Below are positions 10,499-11,296 of a DNA stretch of 11,296 nucleotides, in pieces. The DNA comes from Gammaproteobacteria bacterium (lineage in GTDB: Bacteria; Pseudomonadota; Gammaproteobacteria; HK1): positions 1-11,296 of the forward strand of contig JAJECB010000468.1 in assembly GCA_022822245.1 (NCBI GenBank), written 5' to 3'. The notes under the pieces are model-generated. The model made no database searches. It saw only the letters and a program-made list of their open reading frames with translations, and was not told the DNA's origin. Within the stretch, counting starts at the first letter, position 1. Each line of letters begins with the position of its first letter. Both the position numbers and the translations under genes were made by a program.

Positions 10499-11188
10499 GT
10501 GCGCAACCGGCCTGGACGCCACTTCCTTCAGATCCCGGGGCCCACCAACGTGCCGGGGCGGGTGCTCGAGGCCATCGGCCGGCCCACCATCGACCACCGG
10601 GGGCCGGAGTTCGCAGCCCTTGGGCGCGAGTGCCTCGACGCGATGCGCCGCATGCTGGGAACGAAAGGACGCGTGTACATCTTCCCGTCTTCCGGCACCG
10701 GGGCATGGGAAGCGGCCCTCGTCAACACCCTGTCGCCGGGGGACCGGGTGCTCGTCTACGAGACCGGCCACTTCGCGCGCCTCTGGGCGGGGGTGGCCCG
10801 GCGCCTCGGACTCGAGGTGGAGACGATCGAGGGAGACTGGCGCTCGGGCGTCGACGCGGGGGCCATCGAGGAGGCGCTCTCCCGGGACGCGGGCGGCGCC
10901 CGCTCGATCCGGGCCGTCGCGGTGCTCCACAACGAGACCTCGACCGGGGCGGCGAGCGACGTGCCGGCGGTGCGGCGGGCCCTCGATGCCTCCGGCCACC
11001 CCGTGCTCCTCCTCGTGGACACCATCTCCTCGCTCGCCTCCATGCCCTACGAGCACGACGGGTGGGGGGTGGACGTGACCGTCGCGGGCTCGCAGAAGGG
11101 GCTCATGCTGCCGCCCGGGCTCGGCTTCAACGCGGTGAGCGAGAAGGCGTGGCGCGCCAGCAATTCTCATTTTGGGTTTTTCTGGTGA
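10499..11188 (+). pseudogene. Serine-glyoxylate aminotransferase (SgaA/AgxT, class V), 3' part lost
   Basis: Class V PLP aminotransferase transferring the amino group of serine (or alanine) to glyoxylate, giving glycine and hydroxypyruvate. GTG 10499 is preceded by gaggag at 10488-10493, a good ribosome-binding site. Motifs: HFLQIPGPTNVPGRVLEAI, RPTIDHRGPEF, FPSSGTGAWEAALVNTL, ETGHFARLW, VLHNETSTGA, LLVDTISSLASMPY and the PLP-lysine segment VAGSQKGLMLPPGL (Lys200). Homology stops at about residue 220 (FNAVSEKAWRAS). The last eight residues, NSHFGFFW, come from unrelated, more AT-rich sequence and end at TGA 11186-11188. Family proteins are about 390-400 residues, so the C-terminal domain is missing and the enzyme is probably inactive, even though the catalytic lysine remains. 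It lies in line with the monooxygenase and dehydrogenase genes. Confidence 0.85.
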
Positions 11189-11296
11189 TGGTTCACGGAT
11201 GAGTCGGACGTTGCGGGATTGATTGAGTGGGGGTGCGGCGTGCGGGGTGTGGTTCAGGGAGGCGGTTTGGCGGGTTCGCCGGTGGCGAGCAGGTGC
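11161..11296. mobile_element. Probable insertion-sequence end interrupting the aminotransferase gene
   Basis: At about 11161 the coding similarity and the extreme GC bias stop abruptly, and sequence beginning caattctcattttgggtttt follows to the window edge. The first ~30 bases are T-rich, as in an IS terminus. On the minus strand an open frame enters from the right edge and stops at 11254-11256 (last residues HLLATGEPAKPPP). This could be the end of a transposition gene lying about 90 bp inside the element, but it is too short to identify. The T-rich terminus and gene-end spacing recall IS21-type elements, but this is a guess. No target duplication can be seen because the other end is outside the window. 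Confidence 0.45.

Noticed and set aside
9097..11202. Plus-strand frame of 701 codons overlapping the monooxygenase and aminotransferase genes
   Set aside because: It is in a different frame from both recognised proteins and is made of Arg/Gly/Pro/His-rich low-complexity sequence; a +1 shadow.

Overview
The window is very GC-rich, with strong G/C preference at third codon positions. The gene set (tandem UvrA, Hyi, a Cys/Met-metabolism PLP enzyme, a 3HCDH-like dehydrogenase, an NtaA/SnaA/DszA-family flavin monooxygenase, SgaA-type aminotransferase and two Phd antitoxins) suggests a high-GC proteobacterium. Lineage cannot be fixed further from the sequence alone.

Layout. Positions 1-4433, minus strand, hold the first ~1476 codons of a double-length (tandem) UvrA whose 3' end lies beyond the left edge. 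Three complete Walker A motifs are visible; the third belongs to the second UvrA copy. A 53-bp divergent intergenic region separates it from plus-strand hyi (4487-5296), followed by a cystathionine gamma-synthase-family gene (about 5451-6626). Positions 6650-7740 are a visibly less GC-rich toxin-antitoxin patch. It holds an orphan Phd antitoxin on the plus strand (6748-7014), meeting head-on a complete Phd/PIN module on the minus strand (antitoxin 7446-7694, toxin 7036-7449). Positions 7738-7974 show no gene. The plus strand then carries a 3-hydroxyacyl-CoA-dehydrogenase-like gene (7975-8925), a flavin-dependent monooxygenase (9008-10360) and the 5' part of a serine-glyoxylate aminotransferase (10499 to about 11161). 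The aminotransferase is cut by an abrupt change to different, more AT-rich sequence running to the right edge, most likely the end of an insertion sequence.

How the genes may work together. Serine-glyoxylate aminotransferase makes hydroxypyruvate, which Hyi isomerises to tartronate semialdehyde. NtaA-type monooxygenases can release glyoxylate from N-carboxymethyl substrates. The plus-strand genes could therefore be a glyoxylate/hydroxypyruvate salvage set tied to oxidation of an N- or S-organic compound, now split by the toxin-antitoxin patch and damaged at its right end. This is inference from families and neighbourhood. The DNA-repair gene on the other strand appears unrelated.

I did not find a wholly novel system. 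The least ordinary features are the tandem UvrA with low-complexity repeats at its domain junctions, the antitoxin that seems to have lost its toxin next to an inverted second module, and the disrupted aminotransferase.
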